From the NCBI RefSeq assembly GCF_012184425.1, contig NZ_VTOW01000006.1, forward strand, positions 49,986 to 113,985: 64,000 nt of DNA. The letters are read 5' to 3'. Every line of letters starts with the position of its first letter. Positions within the stretch are counted from its first letter, which is position 1. Below the pieces are notes generated by a model. It made no database searches. It saw only the letters and a program-made list of their open reading frames with translations, and was not told the DNA's origin. Below, piece after piece: positions 24,201-32,453 of this stretch. Source of the DNA: Candidatus Manganitrophus noduliformans. Its GTDB lineage: Bacteria; Nitrospirota; Nitrospiria; SBBL01; Manganitrophaceae. The position numbers and the translations under genes are program-made.

Positions 24201-27014
24201 ACCGCCTACAGCAACACCGGCCAGATTCTCTGGCGCAATCCCGCCGCCGACGGATTCGCCGCCGTCGCAAATTTTAATGACGACCCTTATCCCGAGGTCG
24301 TCGGCGTCGGAAACAGCCGCGTCGCCCTCTACAGTCACACCGGGGCGACGATTTGGGGGCCGGTCCTGGTGCCGGGCGCGGGGGGCGGGATGCCGACCAT
24401 CGGCGACATCGACGGAGACGGTCTCCCCGAAATCGGCGTCGCCGGGGCGAGCCGATACGTCGTCTTCACGGCGGACGGGAGCATCCTCTGGACATCGCCG
24501 ACGCAAGATCTCAGCTCGAAGATCACCGGCTCTTCCGCCTTTGATTTCGACGGAGACGGGCAGGTCGAGGTGGTCTATGCCGACGAAAAATTCCTCCGGG
24601 TCTACCGGGGGAGCGACGGCGCCTTGATCTTCCAGACCCCGAACACCAGCGGGACCGCCTATGAACTTCCGGTGATCGCCGATGTCGACAGTGATAACCA
24701 TGCCGATATCGTCGTCGCCATCAACAATTATTATCTCTCCGGGTTCGGCTCGGGGATTCGCGTCTACCGGGACCAGAACAACAGCTGGGTCAACACCCGG
24801 AAGATCTGGAACCAGCACAGCTATCACATCACCAACATCAACGACGACGGAACGGTCCCGACCGCGGAGCGCAACAGCTGGGAGGTCCACAATAGCTATC
24901 GCCTCAACGCGCTGATCGACGAATCTCCCATCGCGGCCCCCGACCTGACCGCCTCGCTCTTACAGGTGATCGATCATGGGACCGGCCAGGCAGTGAGCCT
25001 CCGCGTGCGGATCGGAAACGGCGGGGCGTTTGTTTCTCCGGAGGGGGTCCTTGTGGCGTTCTACCAGGGGGACCCCGCCTCCGGCGGAACGCTGCTCGGC
25101 ACGAAAGAAATCGGAAGCCTGTTAAAGGGAGCCTATCAGGATGTGGTTTTGGACGGCGTTTCGACTCTTACCGGCGGGCTCGATCTCTATGCGGTGGTCG
25201 ATCCCGAGAACCGAATCCTGGAATGCGGCGAGAACAACAACATCGCTCGAACCGCGCTCGCCGCGAACGCGCGGCTCGGAACGATTCAGCCGGCGACCGA
25301 CGCCGCCGTTTATCCGGCGAATGCGCCGGTGCAGCTCAGCGCCCTGATCACCAACACCGGCGCCCTGTCCGGCCGCTTCACCGTGGAGCTGCGGGTGGAA
25401 GATGGGGAGGGCGCGGTCGTCGCCGGGTTTGGCGTGAAGCCGCTCGGTCTGCTGGCGGGAGGGGCTGCGGTCACCTCGACGGAGGAATGGAACACCGCCG
25501 CCATTTTGGCCGGGAGCTATCGGCTGCACGGCTTTCTGAGAAGGGAGGAAGGCCTCCTCTTGAGCGAGGCGACGATTCCGTTCGAGATCCGCTCAGTGCG
25601 GCAGGCCGCGGCGACGATCCATCCCGACAAGATCGCCTACGCCTCAAATGAAGCGGTGGCGTTGAGTTCAACGATTACGAGCCAAACCGTGAACGACCTG
25701 CTGACGAATCTGACGGCGACGGTCCGCGTGACCGATCCGTCGGGGGGTGTTTTCTTTATCGAATCGAAGCCGCTGGCCGATCTTCTTCCGGAAGGGCGGG
25801 CCGGCTTTAAATCCTTCACGAATACCGGGACCGCGCCGGCGGGAACGTACACCGCGACGCTGGAAATACAATCGGGCGGAAACCTTCTCACAACAGCCAC
25901 GCAGTCTTTTGAAATTCTCTCCAGCCTCTCTCAGGCGGCGGCGCTTTCCGGGGAGATCGCCGCCGACCCGCGCCGCATTCTGGAGCGGGAGAGCACCACC
26001 CTCACCTTCACGGTCCGGAACATCGGAAATGAGATCGACCTGCCGCTGATCGAAACCTCCATCTTGATCGTCGATCCCGACACGGAGACGCCGGTCCGGA
26101 CCCTTCCGGGCGAGGTCTCCCTCAACGGCCGGGAGGTCTTCATCGACCGGATTCCCTTCGAGAGCGGAATCCTCCCGCCGAAGCCGTATCTGATTGTCCT
26201 TCAGGGAACCACCGCGGGGGTCACACAGACCCTCGGCAGCGCGGGACTGCAGATCGACCCCGTTCCAAACCATGCCCCTCTCGCCGATGCCGGGCCCGAT
26301 CGGCTCGGGCTCACCGGACAACCGGTTCTGTTGGATGGAAGCGGAAGCGCCGATCCGGACGGCGACCCGCTGACGTTCGCCTGGCATTTTATTGCCGTTC
26401 CGCCGACAAGCCAGGTCACCGACGCCGCCCTTGCAAACGCGTCGACGCCGGCCCCTTCGTTCGTTTCCGACGCCGACGGGACCTACACGCTGCGTCTGGT
26501 AGTGAACGACGGTCTGACCGACAGCCCGCAGGATACGGTCTCGGTCTTCGTCAACCCGGCCCCTCATTTCGACCTTCACCCCGAAACGATCAACTTGAAG
26601 AGCAACGGCGGATCGAAGTCGGTCACCGGTGTCCTGACCTCGCCGGTGCTTTCGGCCTTTGCATTCTTTACCGCTCAGGACGGGGCGACGGTCACAGCCT
26701 CCTTCACACTGGAGAATCGGTATGTCGATCAGGATGGGAATGTGATCACCTTCACCCTTCCGGCCGATGCTTATCCCGGCGATGACACGGTTCATCCGGT
26801 CGATGCCGACGGCGACGGGGATGTCGATCTTTATCAGCTGACATTGAAATTCAACCGCGATCTGATCATTGCCGGTTTCAAAGATGCCAATGGAAACCTC
26901 AAGATCAGCCAGCCGACCGATCTGATTTCGACCGTCTTCGGAAATGACCTCGTCATCGGGAGCGACACAAACGAGGTGATCTCACCGCCGCAGGTCTCCA
27001 AGGGGGGAAAGTAG
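21276..27014 (+). CDS. Giant secreted multidomain protein: terpenoid-cyclase-like, carboxypeptidase-regulatory, CARDB, FG-GAP and PKD-like repeats
   Basis: The 1912-residue protein has a signal peptide (to about residue 24, TYAQ). Residues ~28-300 contain prenyltransferase/squalene-cyclase-type alpha-alpha repeats with SPDGSWGG, NPDGGWGF and LPNGSWGDDPYQTALAIRAL. Next come about four carboxypeptidase-regulatory-like domains (~305-600; IRGRVIDAQTGQPLSGV and variants), a CARDB-like domain (~655-770), and FG-GAP/VCBS beta-propeller repeats (~790-1200) with many DxDxDG calcium-binding loops. Further CARDB-like modules and a PKD/REJ-like domain (~1665-1770; DAGPDRLGLTGQPVLLDGSGSADPDGDPL) follow. 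There is no sortase, PEP-CTERM or type IX tail that I recognise. It is probably an extracellular adhesion or matrix protein; no catalytic function is evident. Confidence 0.85.
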   Translation: MKRSLWAFLWILMIVFTATDTYAQEASIHNGLSYLHSTQSPDGSWGGAASSTIDIIPATATVVETFRLLESAPSSQQLLGRGFLTNQTLSETDYIARRILALAGTTSVVAADQTALLSLQNKAGTVGFASDNGWGGLAGYGSTLLDSSLALQAFAALGYTDATVIAPSVGYLVSKQNPDGGWGFVAGQSSHPYTTALALKALSGYASQYALNTPIQNAVNYLLSQQTAPGDWENTIYLTALAYIGLHDFIPQEPTASAVKNVLASRQLPNGSWGDDPYQTALAIRALALAETLPANPTLAIIRGRVIDAQTGQPLSGVAVGLTGPVPDNRVTVGDGLFEFRDLTPGAYAVALSLVNYGSLNTNTTVAQGQVIDLGTLQMTQGATAATGTVTGTIFDGETGLPLEGVAISIDGGPPLASTAADGSYQISNAPAGTILLSALRAGYITTAMTATLQPGGHLVFSPNLYPGISASLTLIQGVVTSAVTGLPLEGVVISLSGATSGFATTNAEGRYTIAVQRGVITITASLADYDTVTAETNVHFNNVTIFSPKLYPANTTPPGENTAGVTGLVLDAGTNQPLANVTVAATYRNGSQTLTTGPDGRFLVEGLIVWTTDLQFTLSGYAANESSAVLNPLQTVDIGQVRMRKEKVVLLLPDLAIRAIDRTGLLTDPQTLALTGALTAIVSNLGTATASSGIDLLAFQDTNLNGVYDFGADTLLGRTTLSTEIIVGGEAAASIPLQGSLSFLDAPIHLWIDSAKAIVELDEGNNIATTADHCVAVPDIRTFSPVLKWAWRESTILPNHRQVMSIPIVAPLEDTNGDGKIDSKDIPAVIFHAFQGGLYDRDGVLRAVSGKDGQELWTVTDPAYRTNGTGSIAVADIDEDGRVEIIVPANGGGVLAFEHDGTFKWKSPQPALPGWGGAAVADLEGDGQLEIMIGHTVLNSDGTLRWRGGGSDGSYLSIAADLDLDGTLEVIAGSTAYSNTGQILWRNPAADGFAAVANFNDDPYPEVVGVGNSRVALYSHTGATIWGPVLVPGAGGGMPTIGDIDGDGLPEIGVAGASRYVVFTADGSILWTSPTQDLSSKITGSSAFDFDGDGQVEVVYADEKFLRVYRGSDGALIFQTPNTSGTAYELPVIADVDSDNHADIVVAINNYYLSGFGSGIRVYRDQNNSWVNTRKIWNQHSYHITNINDDGTVPTAERNSWEVHNSYRLNALIDESPIAAPDLTASLLQVIDHGTGQAVSLRVRIGNGGAFVSPEGVLVAFYQGDPASGGTLLGTKEIGSLLKGAYQDVVLDGVSTLTGGLDLYAVVDPENRILECGENNNIARTALAANARLGTIQPATDAAVYPANAPVQLSALITNTGALSGRFTVELRVEDGEGAVVAGFGVKPLGLLAGGAAVTSTEEWNTAAILAGSYRLHGFLRREEGLLLSEATIPFEIRSVRQAAATIHPDKIAYASNEAVALSSTITSQTVNDLLTNLTATVRVTDPSGGVFFIESKPLADLLPEGRAGFKSFTNTGTAPAGTYTATLEIQSGGNLLTTATQSFEILSSLSQAAALSGEIAADPRRILERESTTLTFTVRNIGNEIDLPLIETSILIVDPDTETPVRTLPGEVSLNGREVFIDRIPFESGILPPKPYLIVLQGTTAGVTQTLGSAGLQIDPVPNHAPLADAGPDRLGLTGQPVLLDGSGSADPDGDPLTFAWHFIAVPPTSQVTDAALANASTPAPSFVSDADGTYTLRLVVNDGLTDSPQDTVSVFVNPAPHFDLHPETINLKSNGGSKSVTGVLTSPVLSAFAFFTAQDGATVTASFTLENRYVDQDGNVITFTLPADAYPGDDTVHPVDADGDGDVDLYQLTLKFNRDLIIAGFKDANGNLKISQPTDLISTVFGNDLVIGSDTNEVISPPQVSKGGK

Positions 27015-27067
27015 GCGGTAAGGCCGGATATTCCTCTTCTCTTCCGTATTCCCTACGAATAAAACAC

Positions 27068-27096
27068 TTGACATTATCGGCAACCTATTGTATTTT
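27068..27096 (+). promoter_or_regulatory. Promoter of the ihfA-merR-tRNA-Pro unit
   Basis: TTGACA (27068-27073), a 17-bp spacer and TATTTT (27091-27096) lie 83 bp upstream of ihfA. Confidence 0.65.
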
Positions 27097-27178
27097 ATGG
27101 CCAATTTGCAAGCTCTCCGAAAGGGGAGACGGTCTTCAAGAATAAACCCAGCCGGATGGACCAAAGAAAGGGGTCACG

Positions 27179-27454
27179 ATGAGAAAAGCCGACATCGCCA
27201 ATGAAGTCTTCGATAAGTTAGGGATCTCTAAGAAGGAATCGGCCGATATTCTTGAAGCCATACTAAACTCAATCAAGGAGGTCCTCAAGAAAGGGGAGAT
27301 GGTCAAGATCGCCGGTTTTGGAAATTTTGTCGTTCGACAGAAGCGGGCTCGGAAGGGTCGAAATCCAAAGACAGGCGAGGAGATCGGAATCACCCCCCGC
27401 CGCGTGGTGACATTCAGACCCAGCCAGGTCTTTAAAAAGTTCGTCAACCAATAG
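27179..27454 (+). CDS. ihfA: Integration host factor alpha subunit (HU/IHF family)
   Basis: The 91-residue DNA-bending protein starts MRKADIANEVFDKLGISKKESADILEAIL and has the family signature VKIAGFGNFVVRQKRARKGRNPKTGEEI, including the beta-arm proline (ITPRRVVTFRPS). IHF-alpha is preferred to HU because of the RNPKTGEEIGITPRRVV region and the adjacent merR gene, an arrangement frequent after pheT in many bacteria. GAAAGGGG precedes the ATG. Confidence 0.9.
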   Translation: MRKADIANEVFDKLGISKKESADILEAILNSIKEVLKKGEMVKIAGFGNFVVRQKRARKGRNPKTGEEIGITPRRVVTFRPSQVFKKFVNQ

Positions 27455-27466
27455 GCATAGGAGAGG

Positions 27467-27796
27467 ATGCAGGACAAACTCTTTTATAAGATTGGGGAGG
27501 TCAGTCAGCTCACCGGCCTGGAAGCATACGTCCTTCGTTTTTGGGAATCGGAGTTCCCGGCCCTTCATCCGAAGAAGAGTAAAGGAAACCAACGGGTCTA
27601 CACGAAGCGGGAGATCGATCTGATCCTTCAGATCAAGAAGCTCCTCTACCAGGAGGGGATGACGATCGCGGGGGCAAAGAAGAAATTGAACGGCGCCCCC
27701 GTTCCATCGGAGCCGCCGATGAGAGAGCCTCGTCACGAAGAGACCCTCGATCGGGTTCGAAGGGAACTGGAAGAAGTTTTACACATTTTAAGTTAG
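27467..27796 (+). CDS. MerR-family transcriptional regulator
   Basis: The 109-residue protein has an N-terminal winged-helix MerR domain (YKIGEVSQLTGLEAYVLRFWESEFPAL, then QRVYTKREIDLILQIKKLLYQEGMTIAGAKKKL). A short charged helix follows and there is no effector domain. This is the compact type found directly after ihfA in many bacteria. It starts 12 bp after ihfA, and its stop is one base before tRNA-Pro, so all three are likely on one transcript. Its targets are unknown. Confidence 0.92.
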   Translation: MQDKLFYKIGEVSQLTGLEAYVLRFWESEFPALHPKKSKGNQRVYTKREIDLILQIKKLLYQEGMTIAGAKKKLNGAPVPSEPPMREPRHEETLDRVRRELEEVLHILS

Positions 27797-27797
27797 G

Positions 27798-27874
27798 CGG
27801 GGCGTAGCGCAGCCTGGTAGCGCACTCGTTTGGGGTGCGAGTGGTCGCTGGTTCAAATCCAGTCGCCCCGACCA
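27798..27874 (+). tRNA. tRNA-Pro (anticodon GGG)
   Basis: The 77-nt cloverleaf has acceptor arms CGGGGCG/CGCCCCG, D-stem GCGC/GCGC, anticodon stem CTCGT/GCGAG (one wobble pair) with loop TTGGGGT (GGG at 34-36), T-arm GCTGG-TTCAAAT-CCAGT, and an encoded ACCA end. It begins one base after the merR stop. Confidence 0.96.
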
Positions 27875-27881
27875 ATTTGTA

Positions 27882-27925
27882 GGTGAGCGGTCCATCTTTC
27901 GTGAAGAGAGGTCAGACCGCTCACC
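27882..27925 (+). ncRNA. Strong hairpin downstream of tRNA-Pro
   Basis: GGTGAGCGGTC (27882-27892) pairs perfectly with GACCGCTCACC (27915-27925) around a 22-nt loop. It lies between tRNA-Pro and a separate rho-independent terminator. It may be a processing or stability element of the tRNA transcript. Confidence 0.35.
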
Positions 27926-27956
27926 GACAGGCCCAGGGTCATTGAGATAAGATCTG

Positions 27957-27979
27957 AAAGCTGCTTGGCAGCTTTTTTT
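27957..27979 (+). terminator. Rho-independent terminator of the ihfA-merR-tRNA-Pro unit
   Basis: AAAGCTGC/GCAGCTTT stem with a 3-nt loop (27957-27975), continuing into a T run to 27979. Confidence 0.85.
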
Positions 27980-28034
27980 GTTTTGTGCCGGGGCGCCGCG
28001 CCTCTGCTCCGGTAAGGGTAGAGAGGTTTTTGTT

Positions 28035-28817
28035 TTGAGCAAGAAGGAAAAGGTCATTCTGGCGACGAATGATGACGGCGTCCACTCGCCCGGCCTGCAT
28101 CAGCTGGCCGACGCGCTCAAAGAGGTCGGCCAGGTGGTGGTGATCGCCCCCGATCGCGAACGGAACGCGGCGGGCCATGCCCTGACCCTTCATAAGCCGC
28201 TTCGCGCCGACGAGATCCGTCCGGGGGTGTTCAGCGTCAACGGGACGCCGACCGACTGCGTCAATCTCGGGGTGCTCTATTTGCTGAAGGGGTCGCGACC
28301 CGATCTGATCGTTTCCGGGATCAACAAGGGGGGGAATCTCGGCGACGACGTGACCTATTCCGGGACGGTCTCCGCGGCGATGGAGGGGACCCTTCTCGGG
28401 ATTCCTTCGATCGCTTTCTCCCAACTGGGCGACGGCCAGTATCACTTCGAAACGGCGGCGCGGTTTGCCGTCGGGCTGGTGCGGCTGGTTCTGAAGGAGG
28501 GGCTTTCGCGGGAGGTCTTCCTCAACGTCAATGCCCCGAATCTTCCCCCGAACGAGATCAAGGGGGTTCGGATCACTACGCTCGGCAAGCGGGTTTTCGA
28601 CGACAGCACCATCATCGAGAACGCCGATCCGCGCGGGAGAAAATATTTCTGGATCGGCCTCAACGGAATGAAATGGGAGAAGCGGAAGAATTCCGATCAT
28701 GAGGCGGTCGAGCGCGGGGAGATCTCGGTGACCCCGCTTCATCTCGATCTCACCCATCACGAAACGGTCGAACGGCTCCGCTCCTGGAAAGAGCAGCTGG
28801 AGACGGAGATCCGCTAA
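28035..28817 (+). CDS. surE: 5'/3'-nucleotidase SurE
   Basis: The 260-residue survival protein E is a metal-dependent nucleoside monophosphatase. Motifs are ILATNDDGVHSPG (metal-binding DD), APDRERNAAGHALT, VNGTPTDCVNLG, DLIVSGINKGGNLGDDVTYSGTVSAAMEG and FLNVNAPNLP. I chose TTG 28035, 8 bp after GAGAGG, because it gives the usual SurE length and N-terminus; longer in-frame starts would run back into the terminator. It is followed by pcm, the common stationary-phase surE-pcm pair. Confidence 0.95.
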   Translation: MSKKEKVILATNDDGVHSPGLHQLADALKEVGQVVVIAPDRERNAAGHALTLHKPLRADEIRPGVFSVNGTPTDCVNLGVLYLLKGSRPDLIVSGINKGGNLGDDVTYSGTVSAAMEGTLLGIPSIAFSQLGDGQYHFETAARFAVGLVRLVLKEGLSREVFLNVNAPNLPPNEIKGVRITTLGKRVFDDSTIIENADPRGRKYFWIGLNGMKWEKRKNSDHEAVERGEISVTPLHLDLTHHETVERLRSWKEQLETEIR

Positions 28818-28914
28818 GTTGCGGTAGGTCCGGATCAAACCGCTCCGATGATTGCCATCGGAGAGGGAGACCGGACGGAGAAGCCGGCTTGTTCCTGCAA
28901 GAGATAGAACAACC

Positions 28915-29592
28915 ATGAATCATTTTGAGACCGCGCGGCGCCGCATGGTCGAAGACCAGCTGATCCCCAGGGGGATCAAGGACGAGCGGGTGCTGGCGGC
29001 GATGCGGAAGGTCCCCCGGCATCTCTTCGTCGAGGAGGCGTTTCGCGACCGGGCTTACGGCGACCATGCCCTTCCGATCGGGGAAAGGCAGACGATCTCC
29101 CAGCCGTACATGGTGGCGTTGATGTCGGAGGCGCTGGCGCTGAAGGGGACCGAGAAGGTGTTGGAGATCGGGACCGGATCGGGCTATCAGACGGCGGTGC
29201 TGGCGGAATTGGCGGCGCGGGTCTGTTCGATCGAACGGATTCAGCTTTTGGTTTCGAAGGCGTGGAAGATGATTGAAGAGCTCGGCTACCGGAACGCTGT
29301 CATCCGTCAGGCCGACGGCTCGTTCGGCTGGAAGGACGAGGCCCCGTTCGACGCGATCTTGGTCGCCGCGGGAGCGCCTCAAATTCCGTCGGTCTTAATG
29401 GATCAGCTCAAGGTCGGGGGTCGGATGGTCATCCCCATCGGAGAGCGGACGTCGCAAACGCTGAAGAAGATCGTCAAGGAAGAAAAGGGGCCTGTCACCG
29501 TCTCGATCACACCCTGTCTTTTTGTTCCGTTCTTGGGGGCGTCCGGTTGGAGCAAGGATGAGGAATCGACGGGAACGGACGCTCATAAATGA
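28915..29592 (+). CDS. pcm: Protein-L-isoaspartate O-methyltransferase
   Basis: The 225-residue SAM-dependent repair enzyme methylates L-isoaspartyl residues in aged proteins. Motifs are MVEDQLIPRGIKDERVLAAMRKVPRHLFV, ISQPYMVALM, the SAM-binding VLEIGTGSGYQTAVLA, and FDAILVAAGAPQIP. ATG 28915 gives the normal family N-terminus. It lies 97 bp after surE, with which it is functionally paired. Confidence 0.95.
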   Translation: MNHFETARRRMVEDQLIPRGIKDERVLAAMRKVPRHLFVEEAFRDRAYGDHALPIGERQTISQPYMVALMSEALALKGTEKVLEIGTGSGYQTAVLAELAARVCSIERIQLLVSKAWKMIEELGYRNAVIRQADGSFGWKDEAPFDAILVAAGAPQIPSVLMDQLKVGGRMVIPIGERTSQTLKKIVKEEKGPVTVSITPCLFVPFLGASGWSKDEESTGTDAHK

Positions 29593-29658
29593 TACCGTCC
29601 GCATCTTGACACCGCAGCCCGCCTGAAATCATACTAGGCCGTTCAGCAGGAATAATCG

Positions 29659-31140
29659 ATGCTAAAAATCAGCAATACTCTTTCCGGCGAAAAAGAGCCG
29701 TGGTCCCCGATGATGGACAAAGAGGTCCGCCTTTATGTCTGCGGCGTGACCGTCTACGATCATTGCCACCTCGGCCATGCGCGGTCGGCGATCGTCTTCG
29801 ACGTGGTTCGAAACTATCTGGAGTACAAGGGGCTCTCGGTGCGCTACGTTAAAAACTTCACCGACGTCGATGACAAGATCATCCGCCGCGCGCAGCAGGA
29901 GGGGAAGGAGTGGAAGGAGATTGCTGAAAAGTATATCGCCTCCTACGAAGAGGACATGGCCCGGCTGGGGGTGCGGCCCCCCACGTCGGCGCCGAAGGCG
30001 ACCGAATACATCCCCGAAATGATCGGGCTGATCGAGACATTGATTTCGAAAGGGATCGCTTATCCGGTAGAGGGGGATGTCTATTATGAGGTGGCGAAGT
30101 TCCCCTCGTACGGAAAGCTTTCCAAGCAGAAGCTCGACGAGATGGTTTCGGGCGCGCGGGTGGAGGTCGACGAGCGAAAGAAAAGCCCGCTCGACTTCGC
30201 CCTCTGGAAGTCGTCGAAGCCGGGGGAGCCGGCCTGGGAGAGCCCCTGGGGGATGGGGAGACCGGGGTGGCATATCGAGTGCTCGGCGATGTCGATGAAG
30301 CTGTTGGGGGAGACCCTCGATCTGCACGGCGGCGGCAAGGATTTGATCTTCCCGCATCATGAAAACGAAATCGCCCAATCGGAAGCGGCGACCGGAAAAG
30401 AATTCGTCCGCTCCTGGGTCCATCACGGCTTTGTGACCGTCGATCAGGAGAAGATGTCGAAGTCTCTCGGCAATTTCTTTACGGTGAAAGAGATTTTCGA
30501 GAAGTTGCGCCCGGTTTATCGAAAAGACGAGGTCATTGCCGAGGTGATCCGCTTTTATCTCCTCTCGACGCATTATCGATCACCGCTTGATTTCTCCGAT
30601 CAGAGTCTCAAGACGGCGAAAAGCGGTCTTGCTCGCTTTTATGAACTCTTTAGAAATTTGGAGGAGACGGGGGGATCTTCAACATCAGCGAAAAAAGACG
30701 CAACCGGGTGGGAGCGGTATCGAGAAGCGTTTGAAGCGGCAATGGACGATGATTTCAATACGGCCCGCGCGATCGGTGTGCTCCAGGAATTTCGTTCCGA
30801 GATCAATGTTCAGATGTCAAAAGCCAGCCAGACCTCTGTTCTACCGGCGAGAGATCTTCTGAGAGATCTCGGCGGGGTCCTGGGGATTTTCCGAGTTCCG
30901 CCGTCGATGTGGCCCTTCCACACATTAGAAGCGGAACCGGGTAGATACGATATTGCGGGTGTGAACGCCTCGCTTCAAGTCTCGATTGATGACAATACGG
31001 TTCAGTCCTTCGTCCGCGAGCGGGAGGAGGCGCGCCGGAAGAAAGATTGGAAGAAGTCGGATGAGATCCGGGATCGGCTGGCCCAAGCGGGGATTGTCCT
31101 CGAAGACCGGCCGGACGGGACAACGCGGGTGAAGCGATGA
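29659..31140 (+). CDS. cysS: Cysteinyl-tRNA synthetase
   Basis: The 493-residue class I aminoacyl-tRNA synthetase has the zinc-binding Cys in LYVCGVTVYDHCHLGHAR, with the HIGH-type motif HLGH. Further zinc ligands lie in HIECSAMS and the HHENEIAQSE region, and KMSKSLGNF is the KMSKS loop. The C-terminal helical anticodon domain ends KKDWKKSDEIRDRLAQAGIVLEDRPDG, typical of CysRS. Its stop overlaps the start of rlmB (ATGA). Confidence 0.98.
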   Translation: MLKISNTLSGEKEPWSPMMDKEVRLYVCGVTVYDHCHLGHARSAIVFDVVRNYLEYKGLSVRYVKNFTDVDDKIIRRAQQEGKEWKEIAEKYIASYEEDMARLGVRPPTSAPKATEYIPEMIGLIETLISKGIAYPVEGDVYYEVAKFPSYGKLSKQKLDEMVSGARVEVDERKKSPLDFALWKSSKPGEPAWESPWGMGRPGWHIECSAMSMKLLGETLDLHGGGKDLIFPHHENEIAQSEAATGKEFVRSWVHHGFVTVDQEKMSKSLGNFFTVKEIFEKLRPVYRKDEVIAEVIRFYLLSTHYRSPLDFSDQSLKTAKSGLARFYELFRNLEETGGSSTSAKKDATGWERYREAFEAAMDDDFNTARAIGVLQEFRSEINVQMSKASQTSVLPARDLLRDLGGVLGIFRVPPSMWPFHTLEAEPGRYDIAGVNASLQVSIDDNTVQSFVREREEARRKKDWKKSDEIRDRLAQAGIVLEDRPDGTTRVKR

Positions 31141-31952
31141 GAAGAGAGAAACCTCCCAGAGATCCAAAACCAAGGGAGCCGCGGCCTTCGGTCTCCGTCG
31201 AAGAGGCGGTGATCTACGGGATCAATCCGGTCCTGGAGGCGCTCCGGGCGAGGCGGCTGAACAAGGTTTTCCTTGCGCCGGGACGCGGCGGCCAGGAGGT
31301 CGACGAGATCCGGTCCAATGCCCGGCAGCAGCGGGCGACGGTCCAGACGGTTCCCCGCGACGTGCTCGATCGAATGGCCAAGACCGCCAAACATCAAGGG
31401 GTGGTCGGCCTCCTCTCGGCCCAAAGTTATACCGAGCTTGATGAGATTCTGCAAGGAATTCGACGGCGCGGGGAAATTCCTTTTCTCCTGGTCCTCGATG
31501 AGGTCGAGGACCCGCGCAACTTGGGGGCGATCATCCGGACCGCCGATGCGGTCGGCGTCCATGGGGTCATCATCCCGGAGCGGCGCGCGGCCGGGTTGAC
31601 CGGCGTGGTCTCGAAAGCGTCGGCCGGCGCGGTGGTCCATGTCCCGGTGGCGCGGGTGGTGAATATCTCGGCGACCATCGACCGGCTGAAGAAAGAAAAT
31701 ATCTGGACCGTCGGTATCGAGGCGGGGGCGCAGACTTCCTATTTGGATTATGATTTTGCCGATCCGGTCGCCGTCGTCGTCGGAGCGGAAGGAAAAGGGG
31801 TCCATCAAAAAGTGCTCGAGCACTGCGATCAGGTCGTCTCGCTGCCGATGCGGGGGAAGGTTTCTTCGCTCAACGTCTCGGTCGCCGTCGGCGTGGTCGC
31901 GTATGAGGTTTTAAGGCAACGCAACGAAAGATTAAAGAAAGGAGAAAATTAA
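31137..31952 (+). CDS. rlmB: 23S rRNA (guanosine-2'-O)-methyltransferase, RlmB/TrmH family
   Basis: The 271-residue SpoU-family enzyme has an N-terminal substrate-binding domain (YGINPVLEALRARRLNKVFLAPG) and a knotted SPOUT domain. Its three motifs are LDEVEDPRNLGAIIRTADA, VVGAEGKGV and LPMRGKVSSLNVSVAVGVVAYE. The cysS-rlmB pairing with a 4-bp overlap is common. The E. coli target is G2251 of 23S rRNA; the same target is likely here. Confidence 0.95.
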   Translation: MRREKPPRDPKPREPRPSVSVEEAVIYGINPVLEALRARRLNKVFLAPGRGGQEVDEIRSNARQQRATVQTVPRDVLDRMAKTAKHQGVVGLLSAQSYTELDEILQGIRRRGEIPFLLVLDEVEDPRNLGAIIRTADAVGVHGVIIPERRAAGLTGVVSKASAGAVVHVPVARVVNISATIDRLKKENIWTVGIEAGAQTSYLDYDFADPVAVVVGAEGKGVHQKVLEHCDQVVSLPMRGKVSSLNVSVAVGVVAYEVLRQRNERLKKGEN

Positions 31953-32419
31953 TGGAGGTATCACGCGACACCCATCTGAAATTGGCGTTCCTGCTCTGGG
32001 CACTCGTCGGCACCGGTCTGCTGATCGCCGGGGGAATTTTTCTTTTCGGCGGACGAACGATGAGCGAGCTCGACCCGGCCAGGGGGACGCCCGGAATCGC
32101 CGAAGGAATCGGGTTGCTGATCGCGCTCATCATCGGATTCGCGAAGGGGAACTTTGTTCTCCCGAAGATTGCCAAAAAGAACATCGCCCGAATCGAGCAG
32201 CTTCCCGAGAAGAGCCCCTTCTACATGACCTTCAGCGTAAAAAGCTGGCTGTTGATTCTCGTTATGATTTTGATCGGCCGGACCATCCGTTTTTTCGGAG
32301 CCCCGGCGCTGGTCATCGGCGTCATCTACGCGGCGGTCGGTTTCGCTTTGGCGTTGGGGAGTCGGAGCTACCTGGTCGCGCCGTCGGTCGGCACAATGGA
32401 AAAGAAGATCCCTTCGTAA
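31952..32419 (+). CDS. Conserved membrane protein, four predicted helices
   Basis: The 155-residue protein has hydrophobic segments around 10-33, 48-66, 88-112 and 112-135, separated by short polar loops. It starts on the last base of the rlmB stop codon (TAATG) with AAAGGAG upstream, so it belongs to the cysS-rlmB operon. No catalytic motif is seen. I do not recognise the family with confidence. Confidence 0.75.
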   Translation: MEVSRDTHLKLAFLLWALVGTGLLIAGGIFLFGGRTMSELDPARGTPGIAEGIGLLIALIIGFAKGNFVLPKIAKKNIARIEQLPEKSPFYMTFSVKSWLLILVMILIGRTIRFFGAPALVIGVIYAAVGFALALGSRSYLVAPSVGTMEKKIPS

Positions 32420-32453
32420 TCGAGGGGCCTTCTTCATAAAAAGGAGAAGAGAA

